49,344 nucleotides of DNA from Candidatus Omnitrophota bacterium. Lineage in GTDB: Bacteria > Omnitrophota > Gorgyraeia > Duberdicusellales > 4484-171. The notes beneath the pieces are model-generated. The model searched no databases and was not told the DNA's origin. It saw only the letters and a list, made by a program, of their open reading frames with translations. This document shows, in pieces, positions 47,886 through 49,344 of the stretch. Both the position numbers and the translations under genes were made by a program. Position 1 is the stretch's first letter. Each line of letters starts with the position of its first letter. The DNA lies in assembly GCA_023135905.1 (NCBI GenBank), contig JAGLSE010000003.1, positions 1 to 49,344 of the forward strand, given 5' to 3'.

Positions 47886-49289
47886 ATGAGAATACTTCTA
47901 TTATATAATAATTTTTTACCGGAAATTCATTGGAATTGTTTAAAGGCCCAGGAAAAAAATATGGGAGCAATACCGCCTTTGAATTTATGTTATGTTGCTG
48001 CAATGGTCCGTGATTTGGGTCACGAGGTGAAATTGATCGATTTACAAGTAGAAAAATTATCTTTTGAAGAAGTAATTTCTAATATTAAAGAATATCAGCC
48101 TGACATCTTGGGGTATACGATAACTACCTATCTTTTTCAAGGAGTTCTTGAATGGATAAAAGCTATAAAAAAACGGGTAAATATTCCAGTTTTGGTAGGA
48201 GGGTTTCATATGAGTCTTTATCCCGTTGAAACAATGAAACATTCAGAAATTGACTATGCGATAGTAGGATATGGACAAGAATCTCTTAGGGACTTTTTTG
48301 TTAATTTCGGGAATATAGAGGTATATAAAAAAATAGACGGTCTGTGTTATAGAAAGGGAGATATAGTATACATTAATCCCCTTAAACAAGGATCTTCAGT
48401 AAATCTTAATATTATGCCTTTTCCGGCCAGGGATTTATTGAAAAATGATTTATATGGAAATTTTATTTGTAAAAAGAAAAATTTTACAGTTATGTTAACC
48501 GGAATAGGTTGTCCGTTTAAATGTAAATATTGCGCTTCAACTTTGTCCAGATGTGTTATGAGAAGTGCTGACAATGTTGTAGATGAGATTGAGGAGTGTT
48601 ACCATAAATATAATATTCGCGAGATCGATTTTTATGATCAAAGTTTTACTTTAGATAAAAAAAGGACCTTAGATATTTGTCGAGGTATTGGGGAAAGAAA
48701 ACTAAAGATTATTTGGACAATTAGAACTAGAGCGGACTTAATAGATAATGAATTGTTAGAAATAATGAAGGGTGCCGGTTTATATAGGGTGATGTATGGC
48801 ATTGAAAGCGGAGAACAGAAAATTCTTGATCGTTTGAATAAAAAAGAAAAAATCTCAAAAATAGAGGAAGTTGTTAAATTAACGCATAAATATGGAATTT
48901 CTGTTTTTGGTTTTTTTATGCTGGGCTGTCCCGGTGAAACTAAAGACACTATAAAAAAAACTATTAAGTTCGCACTTTCTTTGCCTTTCGATGAAATACA
49001 AGTAACTCGCTTTACCCTTTTCCCCGGGACAAAATTTTATCAAGAGTATCGCAATAAAACAGGGCAGGAAGATTATTGGCGTAATTATGTTTTAGATAGG
49101 GGTAATGTCAAAAAGTTACCTTTATTAGATACTCCATTTACTCCTATTGAAATGGAGAAGTATGTTAAAAAGATGTTTTTAATATTTTATTTACGGCCTT
49201 CAATTATTTTAAAAAAAATAAGTGAAGGTGGTTTAATATTAAATTTTAGAAAATATTTCAGAGCGCTTTTAGATATGCTGTTTAATTAA
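47886..49289 (+). CDS. B12-binding domain radical SAM protein
   Basis: IPPLNLCYVAAMVRDLGHEVKLIDLQ, VGGFHMSLYP, TGIGCPFKCKYCASTLSR, MYGIESGEQKILDRLNK, MLGCPGETKDT. Confidence 0.9.
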   Translation: MRILLLYNNFLPEIHWNCLKAQEKNMGAIPPLNLCYVAAMVRDLGHEVKLIDLQVEKLSFEEVISNIKEYQPDILGYTITTYLFQGVLEWIKAIKKRVNIPVLVGGFHMSLYPVETMKHSEIDYAIVGYGQESLRDFFVNFGNIEVYKKIDGLCYRKGDIVYINPLKQGSSVNLNIMPFPARDLLKNDLYGNFICKKKNFTVMLTGIGCPFKCKYCASTLSRCVMRSADNVVDEIEECYHKYNIREIDFYDQSFTLDKKRTLDICRGIGERKLKIIWTIRTRADLIDNELLEIMKGAGLYRVMYGIESGEQKILDRLNKKEKISKIEEVVKLTHKYGISVFGFFMLGCPGETKDTIKKTIKFALSLPFDEIQVTRFTLFPGTKFYQEYRNKTGQEDYWRNYVLDRGNVKKLPLLDTPFTPIEMEKYVKKMFLIFYLRPSIILKKISEGGLILNFRKYFRALLDMLFN

Positions 49290-49327
49290 TTCCTGCCGAC
49301 TGATTGAGGAAAGGACAGGGAGATAAA

Positions 49328-49344
49328 ATGTTTCTTTTTAAAAA
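49328..49344 (+). CDS. Possible start of the next CDS, truncated by the window edge
   Basis: ATGTTTCTTTTTAAAA preceded by purine-rich AGGACAGGGAG; only 5 codons visible. Confidence 0.25.

Noticed and set aside
1-49344. CRISPR array, rRNA or tRNA genes
   Set aside because: No regularly spaced direct repeats, no rRNA-like segments and no recognisable tRNA cloverleaf noticed by eye; a tRNAscan/Infernal run would be needed for certainty.

Overview
AT-rich, almost completely co-oriented (+ strand) ~48 kb gene cluster. I count 17 radical SAM enzymes. Ten have an N-terminal cobalamin-binding-like domain plus a CxxxCxxC core (starts 5033, 10338, 11880, 22357, 23881, 25354, 26915, 36633, 38158, 47886). 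Seven are SPASM-type or related (1191, 2535, 19412, 28932, 39609, 40786, 42040). They are interleaved with cell-surface glycan genes: GT2, GT4 and GT39-like transferases, a DegT/DnrJ aminotransferase, two FAD-dependent UGM/amine-oxidase-like proteins, GNAT acyltransferases, a methyltransferase, a PaaK/CapK-like adenylating enzyme and a Wzm/Wzt-type ABC exporter. Three peptidase-U32-like proteins are also present, two of them adjacent in a UbiU/UbiV-like arrangement. Most notable: (i) the density and tandem paralogy of the radical SAM enzymes (a duplicated two-gene unit at 22357-28357, a tandem triplet at 39609-43194, a tandem pair at 10338-13439); (ii) a 1156-aa Wzt-like ATPase whose C-terminus is a repeat of about four ~230-aa modules, with a fifth free-standing module in the next gene; (iii) the U32 pair; (iv) two decayed transposase remnants missing from the ORF track; (v) an unlisted 39-aa membrane microprotein and a pair of small cytoplasmic/exported paralogs. 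The best overall hypothesis is an uncharacterised, radical-chemistry-rich pathway for an exported surface glycan or glycolipid. The source is probably an uncultivated anaerobic, low-GC bacterium, possibly Omnitrophota-like; that taxonomic guess is weak. All family calls come from reading motifs; no searches were run.
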